A stretch of DNA of 64,000 bases, taken from positions 124,001 to 188,000 of the forward strand of contig VWVY01000005.1 of the NCBI GenBank assembly GCA_009846685.1, written 5' to 3'. Made by a program: the position numbers and the translations under genes. The notes beneath the pieces were generated by a model. It was not told where the DNA came from and searched no databases. It saw only the letters and a program-made list of their open reading frames with translations. The stretch's first letter is position 1, and each line of letters begins with the position of its first letter. Below, piece after piece: positions 28,710-38,831 of this stretch. Origin of the DNA: Rhizobiales bacterium SYSU XM002 (GTDB taxonomy: Bacteria; Pseudomonadota; Alphaproteobacteria; Rhizobiales; Beijerinckiaceae).

Positions 28710-29204
28710 TCAGGGCTTTTCCGGGGCGGAAGGTCTGGGCAGAAGCTGCCCGAGCAACATAAGCCCCACGCCGACGACGATCGCCGCATCCGCGATGTTA
28801 AACACATACCAGCTGAAATCGCCGACATGGAAATGCGCGAAGTCGAACACGGCACCATGGACGATGCGATCGATCGCATTGCCGATCGCGCCGCCGATGA
28901 TCATGCCGATACCCGCAGTTTCCCATCGACTTGCGGACTTGCGGACCCAATAGGTGAGAAAGATCGCCGCACCGATTTTGATTGCGGTGAGCACCCAGCG
29001 CCCCAGTTCCGAATGCTGTTGGAACAGCCCGTAGGAAATGCCCCGGTTCCACACCACGGTAAGGTCGAAAACCGGCAGGACCGCCCAAGGGTAGGTGAGC
29101 CGGAGATCGGTGCCGAAAATCAGGAACAGCTTCGAGGCCTGATCGAGCACCAGCACGATCACGGCCACGAAGAGCGCCATGCGAAGCGCTGCCGAAGCGC
29201 CCAT
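28710..29204 (-). CDS. lspA: Lipoprotein signal peptidase
   Basis: Inner-membrane aspartyl protease (signal peptidase II) that removes signal peptides from prolipoproteins. The 164 residues form four membrane helices. The two catalytic aspartates are in GNAIDRIVHG and NIADAAIVVG; VVWNRGISYGLF is also conserved. The ATG shares its A with the ileS stop (TGATG), so translation is coupled to ileS, the classical ileS-lspA arrangement. Confidence 0.95.
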   Translation of the reverse strand: MGASAALRMALFVAVIVLVLDQASKLFLIFGTDLRLTYPWAVLPVFDLTVVWNRGISYGLFQQHSELGRWVLTAIKIGAAIFLTYWVRKSASRWETAGIGMIIGGAIGNAIDRIVHGAVFDFAHFHVGDFSWYVFNIADAAIVVGVGLMLLGQLLPRPSAPEKP

Positions 29205-32200
29205 CAGGGCGCGTCCGGATTGGCCGCGCGCCACTCGCGCATCGCCGCCGCATCGCGCGGCGTGATGCCGGGAAATGCTGGATCGGCGGTTGCGGGATCG
29301 AAATAGCGCCACGAGCGCGCGCACTTGATGCCCGCAGCCTTGCCCGGCACCAAAGCCACGCCCTTCACATCCTCGAGCCGGAACGCATCCGCCGGCCCTT
29401 CGCCTGCCTCGACCGAGATGGCAGAGGTGATGCAGATATCCGCAAAATTCACACCCTCGAGCGCGGTGCGCAGATCGACATCCGCGATAAAGACGGTCGG
29501 CGCCGCTTCCAGCGACGAGCCGATGCGCTTGCCGGCACGTTCGAGTTCCAGCGCGCCGGTGACGACGCGGCGGATATCTCGGATTTTTGTCCATTTGGCC
29601 GCGAGCGTATCGTCACGCCAGTTCACGGGAACTGGGGCAAATTCCTGTTCATGCACGGAGGCTTCGATGCCGGGGTTGCGCGCAAGCCAGGCTTCTTCCG
29701 CCGTGAACACCAGCACCGGCGCGAGCCAGCGCGTGAGCGTGGTGTTGAGCGTGTCGATCACGGTGAGCGCCGCGCGACGCGCGAGGCTCGAAGCCGGATC
29801 GCAATAAAGCGTGTCCTTGCGGATATCGAAGTAGAAGGCCGAGAGTTCAGTATTCATGAAGGCCGAGAGCAGGCTCACCACCTCGCGATAGTCATACTCA
29901 GCATAGGCCTTGCGGATCACCGGATCGAGTTCGGCGAGGCGATGGAGCATGAGGCGCTCCAGTTCCGGCATCTGCGCATGCGCGACCGGCTTGCCGTCGA
30001 AGTGAGCGAGCGCGCCGAGCATCCAGCGCAGGGTGTTGCGCAGTTTCCGGTAATGCTCGGAAAGGCTCTTGAGGATTTCCGGCCCGATGCGCTGGTCATC
30101 GGCGTAATCGACACTGGCGACCCACAGCCGGAGGATATCCGCCCCCGAAGCCTTGATGACATCTTGCGGGAAGGTCTGGTTGCCCAGCGATTTGCTCATC
30201 TTCCGACCATGCTCGTCCATCGTGAAGCCGTGGGTGAGCACCACGTCGAACGGCGCGCGGCCGCGCGTGCCGCAGCTCTCGAGCAGCGACGACTGGAACC
30301 AGCCGCGATGCTGATCCGAGCCTTCGAGATACATCACGCGGTCTTTCCCGCTATCGACCTGCCGGTGGATACCGGCTAGCGTCGGGAAGTTCACCGGGTC
30401 TTCGAGCACATAGGTGTGGGTCGAGCCGGAGTCGAACCAGACGTCGAGTACGTCCGTCACCATTTCATAGGTGGCAGATTCATGTCCGAAAGGCTTCAGG
30501 AACCGCTCCGCCGCGCCTTCGGCGAACCACGCATCCGCGCCCTCCGCCTCGAAAGCCGCGGCGATGGCATCGTCCACGCGCTTGTCCTGCAGCATCTCCT
30601 TGGTGTCGCGGTTCACGAACACGGTGATCGGCACGCCCCAGGCGCGCTGGCGCGACATCACCCAGTCGGGCTTGTTCTCGACCATCCCTCGGATGCGGTT
30701 TTCGCCCGTCGCCGGCACCCATTCGGTTTTGGAGATGGCGTCGAACGCGCGCTGGCGCAGCGACACCTCGCCCGCGAGCCCCTCGACCTTGAAGGGCTTG
30801 TCCATGGCGATGAACCACTGCGGCGTATTGCGGAAGATCACCGGTTTTTTCGAGCGCCACGAGTGCGGATACTGGTGCTTGAGGCGGCCGCGCGCCACCA
30901 GCGCGTTGGCTTCGATCAGCGCCGCGATCACCGCCTCGTTGGCATCGCCCTTGTCGCCGTTTTCCTTGATGACGCGCTTGCCGGTGAAACCGGGCGCCTC
31001 GGCGGTGTAGACGCTGTCATCGTCGATCGTGAAGGGGATCTTGGTCTCGATGCCGCGCGCGCGCAGATCCTGCTGCACATCGGCGCGGGTCCAGATCTCG
31101 AAGTCCTCGCGGCCATGCGACGGTGCGGTGTGGACGAAGCCGGTGCCCGCGTCATCCGTCACGTGCTCGCCATCGAGGAGCGGGACATCGAAGGTGTAGC
31201 CGAGCGACGCGAGCGGGTGAGCGCAGACCATGCCAGAAATCGCATCCGCCGAAACATCGGCCTTGCGCTCAAGCGTGATCTTCGCCGAACCGGCGACGGC
31301 TTCCGCGAGCTTGTCAGCGAGGATGTAGCGTTCGCCCACCTTCGGCCCGAACTCGCGCTCGTTGCCGGCGACTTCAAAGAGGCCGTAGCTGATCTTGTGT
31401 GAGAACGAGATCGCGCGGTTGCCGGGGAGGGTCCAGGGTGTCGTGGTCCAGATGATGACGGAAGCTGGCAGATGCTCGCCACCTTGAACCGGAAAATGCT
31501 TAGCTAGATCAGACTGAGCCTGAACTCGCCCGCCCACCACCGGGAATTTCACCGGAAACTTCACCCAGACCATATCGCTCTGATGGTCGTGGTATTCGAT
31601 CTCGGCTTCCGCGAGCGCGGTCTTTTCCGCCACCGACCACATCACCGGCTTCGAGCCGCGATAGAGGAGGCCGTTGTCCTTGAACTTCATGATCTCGCGG
31701 GCGATCTGCGCCTCGGCGGGGAAGGTCATGGTCTGGTAGGGGTTGTCCCAGTCGCCGGTGACGCCGAGGCGCTTGAATTCCTCGCGCTGCACGTTGAGCC
31801 AATGCGTCGCGTAAGCGCGGCACTCGGCGCGGAAAGCGTTGATCGCCACGCCCGAGTTCAGCTCCGGCTTCGATTTGCCCTTGGCGCGATATTCTTCCTC
31901 GATCTTCCATTCGATCGGCAGGCCGTGGCAGTCCCAGCCCGGCACGTAGTTGGAATCGTGCCCGAGCATGGATTGGCTGCGCGTCACCAGATCTTTCAGG
32001 ATCTTGTTGAGCGCATGGCCGATGTGGATGTTGCCATTGGCGTAGGGAGGGCCGTCGTGCAGCACGAACTTCGGCTTGCCCTTCGAGGCCGCGCGAATGC
32101 GCTTGTAGAGGTCGATCTTTTCCCAGCGCGCAAGGATTTCCGGTTCTTTCTGCGGTAGGCCCGCGCGCATCGGAAAATCGGTTTCAGGCAGGAAGAGGGT

Positions 32201-32236
32201 CTTCGAATAATCGAAATCGGTTCTGGCGTCGGACAT
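29204..32236 (-). CDS. ileS: Isoleucyl-tRNA synthetase
   Basis: Class I tRNA synthetase of 1010 residues with the HIGH motif in [14 protein letters not shown] and the KMSKS loop in [11 protein letters not shown]. The editing domain ([32 protein letters not shown]) is present. The C-terminal zinc-finger region ([11 protein letters not shown]) keeps a single cysteine, usual in alphaproteobacteria. A GC-rich palindrome lies in the 174-base gap upstream, downstream of ribF. Confidence 0.97.
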   Translation of the reverse strand: MSDARTDFDYSKTLFLPETDFPMRAGLPQKEPEILARWEKIDLYKRIRAASKGKPKFVLHDGPPYANGNIHIGHALNKILKDLVTRSQSMLGHDSNYVPGWDCHGLPIEWKIEEEYRAKGKSKPELNSGVAINAFRAECRAYATHWLNVQREEFKRLGVTGDWDNPYQTMTFPAEAQIAREIMKFKDNGLLYRGSKPVMWSVAEKTALAEAEIEYHDHQSDMVWVKFPVKFPVVGGRVQAQSDLAKHFPVQGGEHLPASVIIWTTTPWTLPGNRAISFSHKISYGLFEVAGNEREFGPKVGERYILADKLAEAVAGSAKITLERKADVSADAISGMVCAHPLASLGYTFDVPLLDGEHVTDDAGTGFVHTAPSHGREDFEIWTRADVQQDLRARGIETKIPFTIDDDSVYTAEAPGFTGKRVIKENGDKGDANEAVIAALIEANALVARGRLKHQYPHSWRSKKPVIFRNTPQWFIAMDKPFKVEGLAGEVSLRQRAFDAISKTEWVPATGENRIRGMVENKPDWVMSRQRAWGVPITVFVNRDTKEMLQDKRVDDAIAAAFEAEGADAWFAEGAAERFLKPFGHESATYEMVTDVLDVWFDSGSTHTYVLEDPVNFPTLAGIHRQVDSGKDRVMYLEGSDQHRGWFQSSLLESCGTRGRAPFDVVLTHGFTMDEHGRKMSKSLGNQTFPQDVIKASGADILRLWVASVDYADDQRIGPEILKSLSEHYRKLRNTLRWMLGALAHFDGKPVAHAQMPELERLMLHRLAELDPVIRKAYAEYDYREVVSLLSAFMNTELSAFYFDIRKDTLYCDPASSLARRAALTVIDTLNTTLTRWLAPVLVFTAEEAWLARNPGIEASVHEQEFAPVPVNWRDDTLAAKWTKIRDIRRVVTGALELERAGKRIGSSLEAAPTVFIADVDLRTALEGVNFADICITSAISVEAGEGPADAFRLEDVKGVALVPGKAAGIKCARSWRYFDPATADPAFPGITPRDAAAMREWRAANPDAP

Positions 32237-32285
32237 GGAAGAGCTTTTCGCGGATATCGAGAGGCAAACGGAACGAAGCGAAACG

Positions 32286-32327
32286 TAACCCGGCCCGGGC
32301 CGCGCTCAGCGCGACGGAGCCGGGGTA
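32286..32327. repeat. GC-rich nested palindrome between ribF and ileS
   Basis: TAACCCGGC (32286-32294) and GCCGGGGTA (32319-32327) are inverted with one mismatch, enclosing a second stem CGCGC/GCGCG (32301-32313) with a TCA loop. The two stems can form a cruciform or a long RNA hairpin in the ribF-ileS spacer. No T run follows on either strand, so a terminator is unlikely. Confidence 0.5.
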
Positions 32328-32410
32328 ATAATTCGTGCCGGAATCGGGAACCTCGTGATCATGCGCTCGCTATATCAGGCTCTTGAGCTTTGGGCTAGCG
32401 GGCGCGCTGG

Positions 32411-33409
32411 TCACGCTTTGGGGAGGGTGGCGAGCCGCTTTTTCGCTTCCGCGCTGTCGGCATCCATCTGTGCGATCAGCGCGTCGAGGCTGTCGAACTT
32501 TGCCTCTCCGCGCAGATAACTTTCGAAAATCACCTCGATTTCGCGGCCGTAGAGATCACTTTCGAAATCGAACAGATGCGTTTCGAGCAGCGGTGCGCCG
32601 TTGTCGAAATGCGGGCGACGACCGAAACTCGCAACGCCCGGCACGAGGCGACCGTCATCCAGCCGCACCCGCACCGCGTAGATGCCGTGCGCGAGGCCTG
32701 TCGCCGGGTCGAGCCGCATGTTGGCGGTGCGGTAGCCGAGTTCACGGCCCCGCTTCTCGCCGTGCAGGACCGGGCCGGAGACGCTATAGGCATAGCCGAG
32801 CATCCGGTTCGCATCTTCTACCCGGCCCTCGGCCAGCGCCTTGCGGATTGCGGAGGAGGCGACGACGATGCCATCCCTGTCGCGGAAGGGGGGCACGAAC
32901 CGCACCGCGAGCCCGTGCCGCTCGCCCTCTGCCTTGAGGAGCGCCGGCGTGCCCGCCCGTCCCTTGCCGAAGTGAAAATCCTCACCGACTACAACGCCGG
33001 CAGCCTGAAGACGCTTTAAGAGGATTTCGCCGATGAAGGTGTCCGGCGCTAGCTCCGCCAGAGCTGCGTCGAAGGGCAGGATGACGACACCGTCGAAACC
33101 GATACGGCGGAGCGCTTCGCCCCGCCGGGCTTCGGACACCAGCCGGAAGTGCGGTCTGTCGGGTTGAAAGAACCGGCGCGGGTGCGGATCGAACGTCAGC
33201 GCAAGGACTTCCGTCCCATGATTTTGTCCTGCGAGCTCACGGCCAAGGGCATGGGCGGCCATCGCGACGGCCCGGTGACCGAGATGCGCCCCATCGAAAT
33301 TTCCGATAGCCACCACGCGGATTCTGCCTTTTGACACGGGAGGATAGCCGCCGGAGAGGGCATCCGGCGCGCGCCATTGGCTAAAGATGGCCGGCATTTG
33401 TTTGTTCAT
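32411..33409 (-). CDS. ribF: Bifunctional riboflavin kinase/FAD synthetase
   Basis: Makes FMN and FAD from riboflavin. The N-terminal adenylyltransferase has GNFDGAHLGHRA and LTFDPHPRRFF; the C-terminal kinase has GYRTANMRLDP, AHGIYAVRVRL and LETHLFDFESDLYG. Length is 332 residues from the ATG at 33409. A later ATG at 33397 and an earlier start at 33442 are both possible, since the first 30 residues are not conserved. It is the first gene of the long minus-strand run ending at folC. Confidence 0.94.
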   Translation of the reverse strand: MNKQMPAIFSQWRAPDALSGGYPPVSKGRIRVVAIGNFDGAHLGHRAVAMAAHALGRELAGQNHGTEVLALTFDPHPRRFFQPDRPHFRLVSEARRGEALRRIGFDGVVILPFDAALAELAPDTFIGEILLKRLQAAGVVVGEDFHFGKGRAGTPALLKAEGERHGLAVRFVPPFRDRDGIVVASSAIRKALAEGRVEDANRMLGYAYSVSGPVLHGEKRGRELGYRTANMRLDPATGLAHGIYAVRVRLDDGRLVPGVASFGRRPHFDNGAPLLETHLFDFESDLYGREIEVIFESYLRGEAKFDSLDALIAQMDADSAEAKKRLATLPKA

Positions 33410-33627
33410 TGTCAACCACGTCGGATTTTTCCCAAGCAGCAAGGTCCCGCAAAATCACATCAAATGGAATGGATGTGTGTTGAAATTAACGCATTCGCAA
33501 TCCCGCTCGCTTTATGTTCGGCAAACAAGGCAACACAACTCGTGGACGAAATGTGTTCCTTCCGGTTCCCCGAGGGTCCCGATTGGGCTGGCGCGGGCGC
33601 CGTGAATGGGCGTATTTGGAGTGGGTC

Positions 33628-34020
33628 ATGAATTTTGACAGTTCAATGCCGATCCTCGTGGTCGACGACTATCAGACCATGGTTCGGATCATTCGCAACC
33701 TTCTGAAGCAGCTTGGCTTCGAGGATGTGGATGAGGCCTCCGACGGTTCCGAGGCATTGGCGAAGATGCGTGAGCGCAGGTACGGGCTGATTATCTCCGA
33801 CTGGAACATGCAGCCGATGACCGGTTACGAACTTCTCAAGCAGGTTCGTGCGGATCGCGATCTGCATTCGACTCCCTTCATCATGGTGACGGCGGAATCG
33901 AAGACGGAGAACGTCATCGCCGCCAAGCGCGCCGGCGTCAACAACTACATTGTGAAGCCGTTCAATGCGCAGACCCTGAAGGCGAAGATCGACGCCGTCG
34001 GCCAGTCGCTGCACGCCTGA
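33628..34020 (+). CDS. CheY-like single-domain response regulator
   Basis: A stand-alone receiver domain of 130 residues. The acidic pair is in ILVVDDYQTM, the phospho-acceptor is Asp58 (LIISDWNMQPM), and the conserved Thr and Lys are in VTAESKT and YIVKPFNAQT. No output domain is attached. The DW instead of DI after the acceptor and the KQLGF helix resemble chemotaxis CheY proteins. No chemotaxis genes are in the window, so the partner kinase is unknown. The ATG at 33628 follows TTGGAG by eight bases; the longer in-frame reading from 33514 lacks similarity. Confidence 0.92.
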   Translation: MNFDSSMPILVVDDYQTMVRIIRNLLKQLGFEDVDEASDGSEALAKMRERRYGLIISDWNMQPMTGYELLKQVRADRDLHSTPFIMVTAESKTENVIAAKRAGVNNYIVKPFNAQTLKAKIDAVGQSLHA

Positions 34021-34039
34021 TCGCCTTTTCCGTTTTTCA

Positions 34040-34909
34040 TCACCAGACAAGGCTGGCCATGGTCATGGTCGGCCTTGCGTTGTTGAGATCGGCAAGGCGT
34101 CCGAAGGCCTCGCGGTCGAAATCATTGCCATTGAGTTGGATCTGGTGGGCGTGGATGCCGGCCAGCGTCATCAGGGAATCGTGCCCGTTGGCGATCGCGC
34201 CAGCGACGTCGGTGCGGAAGGCGTCGCCGATACAGAGGATGCGTGACGCCTCGATCTGCCGTCCTGCAAGCCGCGCGATATGCTCGCGCGCATGGTCATA
34301 GACGAGCCGGTGCGGCTTGCCGACCCAGATGGCTTCGCCGCCCATGTGTTCGTAGAGTTCAGCGAGGGCGCCGGCACAGGGAATAAGGTCCTTGCCCCGT
34401 TCCACGACCAGATCCGGGTTGGCGCAGTAGAGCTTCAGCCCGCGTTTCACGCCCTCGGCCAGGATGGAGCGATAATCCTCGGCAGTTTCGGTTTCGTCAT
34501 CGACGAGGCCAGTGCAGAGAATGTAACGCGCGTCCGCGAGCGGAGCCGGTCGTGCCGTCAACCCGCGATAGATCGAAACATCCCGCGATGGGCCAATGTG
34601 GTGGAAGGGGGCATCGCCTTCCGCCTCGACCAGCGCGCGCGTGACACCACCGGATGAGACAATCGCGTCATAGCAGTCGTCCGGCACATCGAAGCCGCGC
34701 AACTGCTTCTCAATCGAGGCTGGCGGACGGGGCGCGTTGGTCAGAAGCACAACCGGCAGGCCCGCCTCTCGCGCCTTCCGCAGCGCTTCCGGCGCGCCGG
34801 GATTGGCTTTCAGCCCATTGTGGAGCACGCCCCAGACATCGCTGATGATGGCCGAATAACGCGGAACGACCGCACGAAAACCGGTCAGATGTTCAGGAAA
34901 GGCGCTCAC
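34040..34909 (-). CDS. HAD-superfamily hydrolase, class IIA (TIGR01459 type)
   Basis: A 289-residue haloacid-dehalogenase-fold phosphatase. Motif I is ISDVWGVLHNG (the nucleophile Asp followed by V-W rather than the usual D), motif II LLTNAPRP, and motif III/IV WVGKPHRLVYDHA and ILCIGDAFRTDVAGA. This is the pattern of the alphaproteobacterial NagD-like family TIGR01459, whose substrate is not established. It converges with the CheY-like gene and is separated from the gene upstream by a terminator. Confidence 0.88.
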   Translation of the reverse strand: MSAFPEHLTGFRAVVPRYSAIISDVWGVLHNGLKANPGAPEALRKAREAGLPVVLLTNAPRPPASIEKQLRGFDVPDDCYDAIVSSGGVTRALVEAEGDAPFHHIGPSRDVSIYRGLTARPAPLADARYILCTGLVDDETETAEDYRSILAEGVKRGLKLYCANPDLVVERGKDLIPCAGALAELYEHMGGEAIWVGKPHRLVYDHAREHIARLAGRQIEASRILCIGDAFRTDVAGAIANGHDSLMTLAGIHAHQIQLNGNDFDREAFGRLADLNNARPTMTMASLVW

Positions 34910-34931
34910 GTCGATGATGGTCCCGGAGGGT

Positions 34932-34975
34932 CAAAAAATGAAAACGGGCCCGACACCAGTGCGCGAAGCCCGTTT
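34932..34975 (-). terminator. Rho-independent terminator after the TipF-like gene
   Basis: On the minus strand AAACGGGC and GCCCGTTT (34942-34949 and 34968-34975) form an 8 bp stem with an 18-base loop, followed by TTTTCATTTTTTG. It stands between the TipF-like stop and the HAD gene start. Confidence 0.75.
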
Positions 34976-34991
34976 CAAGCTCGTATCCCGC

Positions 34992-36380
34992 TCAGGCCCG
35001 GCGTGCAAGATCTCGCAAGGTGCGGCGCTCGGGACGCGGCTCCGGCGCCGGCGAGACTTCCGCCGTGCGCGGTGTATCGAGCACATCCGCCCGAACAGCT
35101 TGTGGCGGCGAGAACGCATTCCCTTGGGCAAACTCGACGTTGATATCGAGCAGGTCAGCCACGTCGCCTTCAGCGCCAACGCCTTCCACGATGAAGTTCA
35201 GCCGGCGCCGCGCAAGCAAAGCCACGAAATCGACACTCGCCACATCCATCAGCGTCTCGCTGGCCTGTGCAAGCGGCAGGAAGCGGTCAGCCGTCATCCG
35301 TAGCCAGCGGACACCCATCTGCGACAGCTTCAGCGGATCGAAATCGAGATCCTCGATGTCGCGCATCGCGAAGCTGAAGCCCATCTTGCCCAGCGTGCGC
35401 AGGGCCTCGTGCTCGAACGCGACCGCCTTCTTGAAGAAGCGTTGCGGCAGGCACAGCACGATCCGTTCGGCGGCGCGCGGCACGTCCGCGACCAAGGCGT
35501 CGAGATCGTCGAACGCGGCTTCGCTCATCAGGAAGCGCTGGGATATGTCCGCGAAAAGAACGATTTCCCGGTCACGCTGCTCGAAAACGCGCGCAAGCCG
35601 GATGGCCTGGATCATCAACTTGCGATCGAAAGCGAGCTGATGGCCGACCGCCTCGACCGCTTGACGGATATCGGTATTTGGTATCGCGAGGTCGCCGCCA
35701 TCCGGCCGGAGCGTGACGTCATAGCCCCGAACGCGCCGCTGCGGCAGGCCGACGACGCGCTGGAGATAAAGGTCGAACCGGTCGGCTGCGATGGCAGCGG
35801 CAACGAGCTGGCGAACAGCGCGCGGCGCTTCCGAACCGACGACCGAGCGCGGCGCGGCGGGAATATCGCGCAGCGCGGGCTCCTCGGCTGCCAGCGGACG
35901 CGGCATGGAGGCGGCGGGCGGCATCGCGGGCTTCGACGTCGGGGCGACCCAGCCCGGCGCGGCGCGACCGGCAGACATCGGCATCCGGCGGATATCGACA
36001 AGCTCCGCTTCGGTCTTCTCGGTCCGTTTGTCGAGTTCGGCGACTCCGTCGGCGATGTCGCGGACGAGTGCACTCAACGCAGCAAATTCGCTTGCACGGA
36101 TCGCCTGCGGATCGACGAGCGCCACGGATTCTCGCAGTTCGCGGGTGTGGCGCGCCAGAAGCGCGGCATGCTGGCGCGTGCTTTCGAGATGATTGCGCAG
36201 GACGTCGACTTCGCGGTTGGTCGCATTGTTGCGCAGGTGCAGGAACATGCCGCCGCCGGCAAAGGCGCCGGAAAGTGCGGCCACCGCAAGCCAGAGCTGA
36301 TCCATCTGCTGGGCGGCGACCGTCGCGCCCGTCGCGGCGGCGGCAAGCGAACTGACAGCGAGGAAATGTCTGAAACGCAT
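34992..36380 (-). CDS. tipF: TipF-like membrane protein with degenerate EAL domain
   Basis: A 462-residue protein with two N-terminal hydrophobic segments (FLAVSSLAAAATGATVAA; LWLAVAALSGAFAGGGMFL), a coiled coil (about 55-125, NREVDVLRNHLESTRQHAAL), a Pro/Ala-rich linker and a C-terminal EAL fold (about 190-435). The EAL signature is replaced by YDVTLR, and the DDFG and EGVE motifs by RDIEDLD and VEGVGAEG, so phosphodiesterase activity is unlikely. Caulobacter TipF, a c-di-GMP receptor that positions the flagellum, has this architecture. The start is the ATG at 36380; a TTG lies 18 bases upstream. The name is inferred from architecture. Confidence 0.7.
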   Translation of the reverse strand: MRFRHFLAVSSLAAAATGATVAAQQMDQLWLAVAALSGAFAGGGMFLHLRNNATNREVDVLRNHLESTRQHAALLARHTRELRESVALVDPQAIRASEFAALSALVRDIADGVAELDKRTEKTEAELVDIRRMPMSAGRAAPGWVAPTSKPAMPPAASMPRPLAAEEPALRDIPAAPRSVVGSEAPRAVRQLVAAAIAADRFDLYLQRVVGLPQRRVRGYDVTLRPDGGDLAIPNTDIRQAVEAVGHQLAFDRKLMIQAIRLARVFEQRDREIVLFADISQRFLMSEAAFDDLDALVADVPRAAERIVLCLPQRFFKKAVAFEHEALRTLGKMGFSFAMRDIEDLDFDPLKLSQMGVRWLRMTADRFLPLAQASETLMDVASVDFVALLARRRLNFIVEGVGAEGDVADLLDINVEFAQGNAFSPPQAVRADVLDTPRTAEVSPAPEPRPERRTLRDLARRA

Positions 36381-36627
36381 GTTTTTCGTCGGCGCCAATT
36401 TATCAGGAAGGACAGCGAATCACTTTTGTTAACCTAAATTCTCGGGCGTCGGTTGACGAGAGCCAAAGAGGGCAACGAGTTGTGGAAATCGTGTTGTTCG
36501 TGGCAGTTTCTTCCAGCAGAATTCGCATGGACGTGAACCGGCCCGGTGGGTTGCAAAACCCCTGATTGCGTACTCACGCATGGCCGATGCAGCCGTGCCG
36601 TGAAACGCCTGTAGAAAGTGGACAGCC

Positions 36628-37131
36628 ATGCCAAGGCCGATCAAGCCGAGAACCGTTGCGCCGCCTGCCTCGCGCTATGCCCACGGGGTCGTCCATTCAG
36701 CGCGGGCGCGGCGGCTCGTCATTGCCGGGCAGGTCGGCGTCACGGTCGACGGCAAGATCGCGGCAGGCTTGCAAGCCCAGTGCGAACAAGTCTGGGACAA
36801 CATTACCGCGATCCTGATCGAGGCCGGCATGTCGCTGACCGATCTTGTCCGGATCACGGCCTATACCACCGAGCCGGGCGGGGCTGCGATCTACCGTTCC
36901 GTGCGAGACAGGCGACTTGGCGGTCATCTCGTCGCCGCAACCTACATCGAGGTTGCCGGACTGGCTGACCCGCACTACCTCATCGAAATCGAGGCCGAAG
37001 CTGTTTGTGAGGAGCCAGATCTCGCCTTTCTTGACATGGATCAGGACGGGGCTGTGGCGTCTTCGGATATCAGTGGGCTCGCGAGCGCCGCACCGGCTGC
37101 ACGCTCGGGTCGCGGCAAGTCAGGAGCGTGA
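36628..37131 (+). CDS. RidA-family protein lacking the deaminase arginine
   Basis: A 167-residue YjgF/YER057c/UK114 (Rid) fold protein: VIAGQVGVTVDGKIAAG, then VWDNITAILIEAGMSLTDLVRI and EIEAEAV. RidA enzymes that hydrolyse enamine/imine intermediates need an Arg in ARSCVEV; the equivalent here reads AATYIEV, so it is not a canonical RidA. The last 40 residues are an acidic then Ala/Ser-rich tail not found in the about 130-residue family. Its TGA is followed three bases later by the ATG of an HMA protein. The 247 bases upstream, to the TipF-like gene, contain no gene that I can support. Confidence 0.85.
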   Translation: MPRPIKPRTVAPPASRYAHGVVHSARARRLVIAGQVGVTVDGKIAAGLQAQCEQVWDNITAILIEAGMSLTDLVRITAYTTEPGGAAIYRSVRDRRLGGHLVAATYIEVAGLADPHYLIEIEAEAVCEEPDLAFLDMDQDGAVASSDISGLASAAPAARSGRGKSGA

Positions 37132-37133
37132 CA

Positions 37134-37340
37134 ATGGGAATGGCAATCGAGATCAAGGTCGAGGGTATGGGCTGCCAGAAATGCGTGACGTCGGTCGAGG
37201 CCGCGTTGAAGCGCGTCGATCCGGGTGCGCGCGTTGACGTCGACCTCGCCGGCAAGCTTGTCCGTGTCGCAGACGCCACGGCCCCGCAAGCTGCGCTTGA
37301 GAGCGCGATCGAGGACGCGGGCTACGACGTGGTGAAATAA
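37134..37340 (+). CDS. Small heavy-metal-associated (CopZ-like) protein
   Basis: A 68-residue stand-alone HMA domain. The metal-binding loop GMGCQKC has Cys14 and Cys17, and the C-terminus ends AIEDAGYDVVK, typical of copper chaperones and of the N-terminal domains of copper ATPases. AGGAG lies seven bases before the ATG at 37134, inside the end of the RidA-like gene; a GTG at 37128 would sit directly on that site. No copper ATPase or CueR-type regulator is in the window, so its metal partner is unknown. Confidence 0.88.
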   Translation: MGMAIEIKVEGMGCQKCVTSVEAALKRVDPGARVDVDLAGKLVRVADATAPQAALESAIEDAGYDVVK

Positions 37341-37478
37341 ACTCAAAGCGGCTTGCGGCAGTGTCTTTCACTAGTCTTCCGTGAGAATCGGGGGTTGTTT
37401 CCGGATTTTGCTGGCGTATTCTGGCCTGATCCACGGGCGCCGCTGCCTGATTGCGCCCCGTTTTTCGGGAGATATGCC

Positions 37479-38831
37479 ATGTCGAAATCCGGTGCGCGTC
37501 CCATCACGACGCAGTCGCAGCCCAATGACCTTGAGGCGTTCTGGCTGCCCTTCACCGCGAACCGCGCCTTCAAGAAGACGCCGCGCATCGTTTCGCATTC
37601 GAAGGACATGCATTATTACACGACCGACGGTCGTGCGGTCATGGACACGACCGCAGGTCTCTGGTGCTGCAACGCCGGGCATAACCGTGATCCGATCGTC
37701 GCGGCGATCCAGGCTCAGGCCGCCACGCTCGATTACGCGCCGCCGTTCCAGTTCGCGCATCCGCTCGGCTTCCAGCTCGCCTCGCGCATTGCCGATATGG
37801 CGCCCGGCGATCTCGACCACGTCTTCTTCGTTAACTCCGGCTCCGAGGCTGTCGATACCGCGCTGAAGATGGCCTTGGGCTATTGGCATGCGAAGGGCGA
37901 ATCCAATCGTTTCCGGTTCATCGGCCGCGAGCGCGGCTATCACGGCATCGGCTTTGGCGGCATTTCTGTCGGCGGCATTTCGCCGAACCGCAAGGCCTAC
38001 GCACCGGCGCTGCTGCCGGGTGTCGATCACCTGCCGCACACCTATGACCGCGAGAAACAGGCCTTCACCAAGGGCGAGCCCGAATATGGTGCACATTTCG
38101 CCGATGCGCTCGAAGGCATCGTCGCGCTGCACGACCCCTCGACCATCGCGGCCGTGATCGTCGAGCCGATGGCGGGATCGACCGGTGTTCTCGCCACCCC
38201 CAAAGGCTATCTCAAGCGCCTGCGTGACATCTGCGACAAGTACGGCATCCTGCTGATCTTCGACGAGGTCATCACCGGCTTCGGTCGCCTCGGCCATGCC
38301 TTCGCCGCCGAGCGCTATGGCGTTGTTCCGGATTTCATCACCTTCGCGAAGGGCGTGACCTCAGGCACCGCGCCGATGGGCGGCGTGATTGCGCGCAAGC
38401 ACATCCACGATGCCTTCATGAAAGGCCCGGAGCATATGGTGGAGTTCTTCCACGGCTACACCTATTCGGCCCATCCGCTCGCCTGCGCCGCCGGCGTCGC
38501 GACGCTCGATCTCTACCGCGACGAGGATCTCTTCGCCCGCGCCAAGAAGCTTGAACCCATCTGGGCCGATGCGATCATGTCGCTCAAGGGTCTGCCGAAT
38601 GTGCTCGACATCCGCACGGTGGGCCTCACGGCGGGTATCGACCTCGCCTCGATCCCGGATGCCTATGGCAAGCGCGCGTTCAACGGCATGCACAAGGCCT
38701 TCGAGGATTATGGCTTCATGGTGCGCAACACGGGCGATACGCTCGCGCTCACCCCGCCGCTGATCATCTCCGAGGCGCAGATCGACGAAACCGTCGACAA
38801 GATGGGCAAGCTCATCCGCGCGATTGCCTGA
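37479..38831 (+). CDS. Class III aminotransferase, beta-alanine--pyruvate type
   Basis: Pyridoxal-phosphate omega-aminotransferase of 450 residues. The start region FWLPFTANRAFKKTPRIV, the substrate loop SKDMHYYTTDGR, the cofactor region VNSGSEAVDTALKMA and the PLP lysine in FAKGVTSGTAPMGGV resemble omega-amino acid:pyruvate transaminase (EC 2.6.1.18). It probably moves the amino group of beta-alanine or a related omega-amine to pyruvate; the exact donor cannot be read from sequence. GGGAG stands eight bases before the ATG at 37479. It precedes the small cap-like protein and hisS. Confidence 0.88.
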   Translation: MSKSGARPITTQSQPNDLEAFWLPFTANRAFKKTPRIVSHSKDMHYYTTDGRAVMDTTAGLWCCNAGHNRDPIVAAIQAQAATLDYAPPFQFAHPLGFQLASRIADMAPGDLDHVFFVNSGSEAVDTALKMALGYWHAKGESNRFRFIGRERGYHGIGFGGISVGGISPNRKAYAPALLPGVDHLPHTYDREKQAFTKGEPEYGAHFADALEGIVALHDPSTIAAVIVEPMAGSTGVLATPKGYLKRLRDICDKYGILLIFDEVITGFGRLGHAFAAERYGVVPDFITFAKGVTSGTAPMGGVIARKHIHDAFMKGPEHMVEFFHGYTYSAHPLACAAGVATLDLYRDEDLFARAKKLEPIWADAIMSLKGLPNVLDIRTVGLTAGIDLASIPDAYGKRAFNGMHKAFEDYGFMVRNTGDTLALTPPLIISEAQIDETVDKMGKLIRAIA

